Source: Allomuricauda sp. (GTDB taxonomy: Bacteria; Bacteroidota; Bacteroidia; Flavobacteriales; Flavobacteriaceae). From it: 64,000 bases of DNA. Shown here piece after piece: positions 63,820-64,000 of the stretch. Where the stretch lies: assembly GCF_013911645.1 (NCBI RefSeq), contig NZ_JACESV010000001.1, positions 1,178,001-1,242,000 of the forward strand, written 5' to 3'. The notes under the pieces are model-generated. The model made no database searches. It was given only the letters and a program-made list of their open reading frames with translations, and was not told where the DNA came from. The first letter of the stretch is position 1; every line of letters begins with the position of its first letter. Made by a program: the position numbers and the translations under genes.

Positions 63820-64000
63820 TTAATTCTTCTTATTTGTGTTGAACCAGTAGCTTAAACCAACGGACCAGTAAAACACATTCTCCAAATCTTCTTTAAAGGT
63901 TTCTGTATCTGTGGTAAGGGTTGCAGGGGTCTGTGGAAATGCCCAAGTAGGTGTAAACGACAAAATAAATTGGTCGAAATGGTATTGGAAGGGAAAACTT
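63820..64000 (-). CDS. exported or outer-membrane protein, C-terminal 59 residues (runs off window end)
   Basis: The open frame on the minus strand runs from the window edge to a TAA at 63820-63822. The residues FDQFILSFTPTWAFPQTP and VFYWSVGLSYWFNTNKKN alternate in polarity and end in an aromatic strand, the usual end of an outer-membrane beta-barrel. The N-terminal part lies outside the window. Function cannot be given. Confidence 0.55.
   Translation of the reverse strand, partial: SFPFQYHFDQFILSFTPTWAFPQTPATLTTDTETFKEDLENVFYWSVGLSYWFNTNKKN

Overview
The window looks like a chromosomal segment of a marine-type Flavobacteriaceae (Bacteroidota), probably near Muricauda/Allomuricauda. The support is a SusC/SusD pair, a FecA-like TonB receptor, many small Gln-cleaved outer-membrane barrels, FAS1 and DUF6520 proteins, a bacillithiol enzyme (BshC), AT-rich intergenic DNA with TAnnTTTG -7 elements, and almost no Shine-Dalgarno sequences. 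No rRNA, tRNA or CRISPR array was seen. The genus is an inference.

Layout. 1-5.3 kb: 5'-proximal part of glgB, a collagen-like lipoprotein, two tandem MsrB genes, lpd, a DUF3817 protein and aroQ. 5.3-10.1 kb: three small barrel proteins, xerD, a Bacteroidota secreted protein and a type II NADH dehydrogenase. 10.2-15.8 kb: secreted M20 peptidase, ECF sigma factor plus membrane partner, acyltransferase, Nudix hydrolase, cyclophilin lipoprotein and dienelactone hydrolase. 15.8-20.1 kb: operon of an outer-membrane protein, a FecA-like receptor and a DoxX-like protein. 20.2-27.7 kb: the conserved RDD/TRIC and SpoIIM-DUF4129-DUF4350-MoxR-DUF58 cluster. 27.8-37.6 kb: housekeeping and surface genes (nitronate monooxygenase, mnmA, four-domain fasciclin, yidC, pyrG, DUF3820, Tat-exported isomerase).

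37.6-48.9 kb is the accessory part. It begins with a decayed IS5-family transposase. Then comes a visibly G+C-richer block: a MauE/DoxX membrane protein with a large extracytoplasmic domain, a Cys-rich exported DUF6520 peptide, and, converging on them, a susC-susD-S9 peptidase operon. Upstream of susC lie a probable structured RNA with its own terminator, a very A+T-rich tract and a small unrecognised HTH-like protein. This block is the best candidate for an under-described system: an exported four-cysteine peptide made next to a redox-type membrane protein and beside a peptide-uptake and proteolysis module.

48.9-64 kb: the guaA-LysM/PBP-OsmC-DUF922 overlapping operon, a beta-phosphoglucomutase-like gene, bshC, an M14 carboxypeptidase, a carboxypeptidase-D-like regulatory protein, a Tat-exported LD-carboxypeptidase with a hairpin-rich leader, and a MerC / thioredoxin-reductase-like / Fur-family cluster ending in gene debris and the 3' end of another gene that leaves the window.
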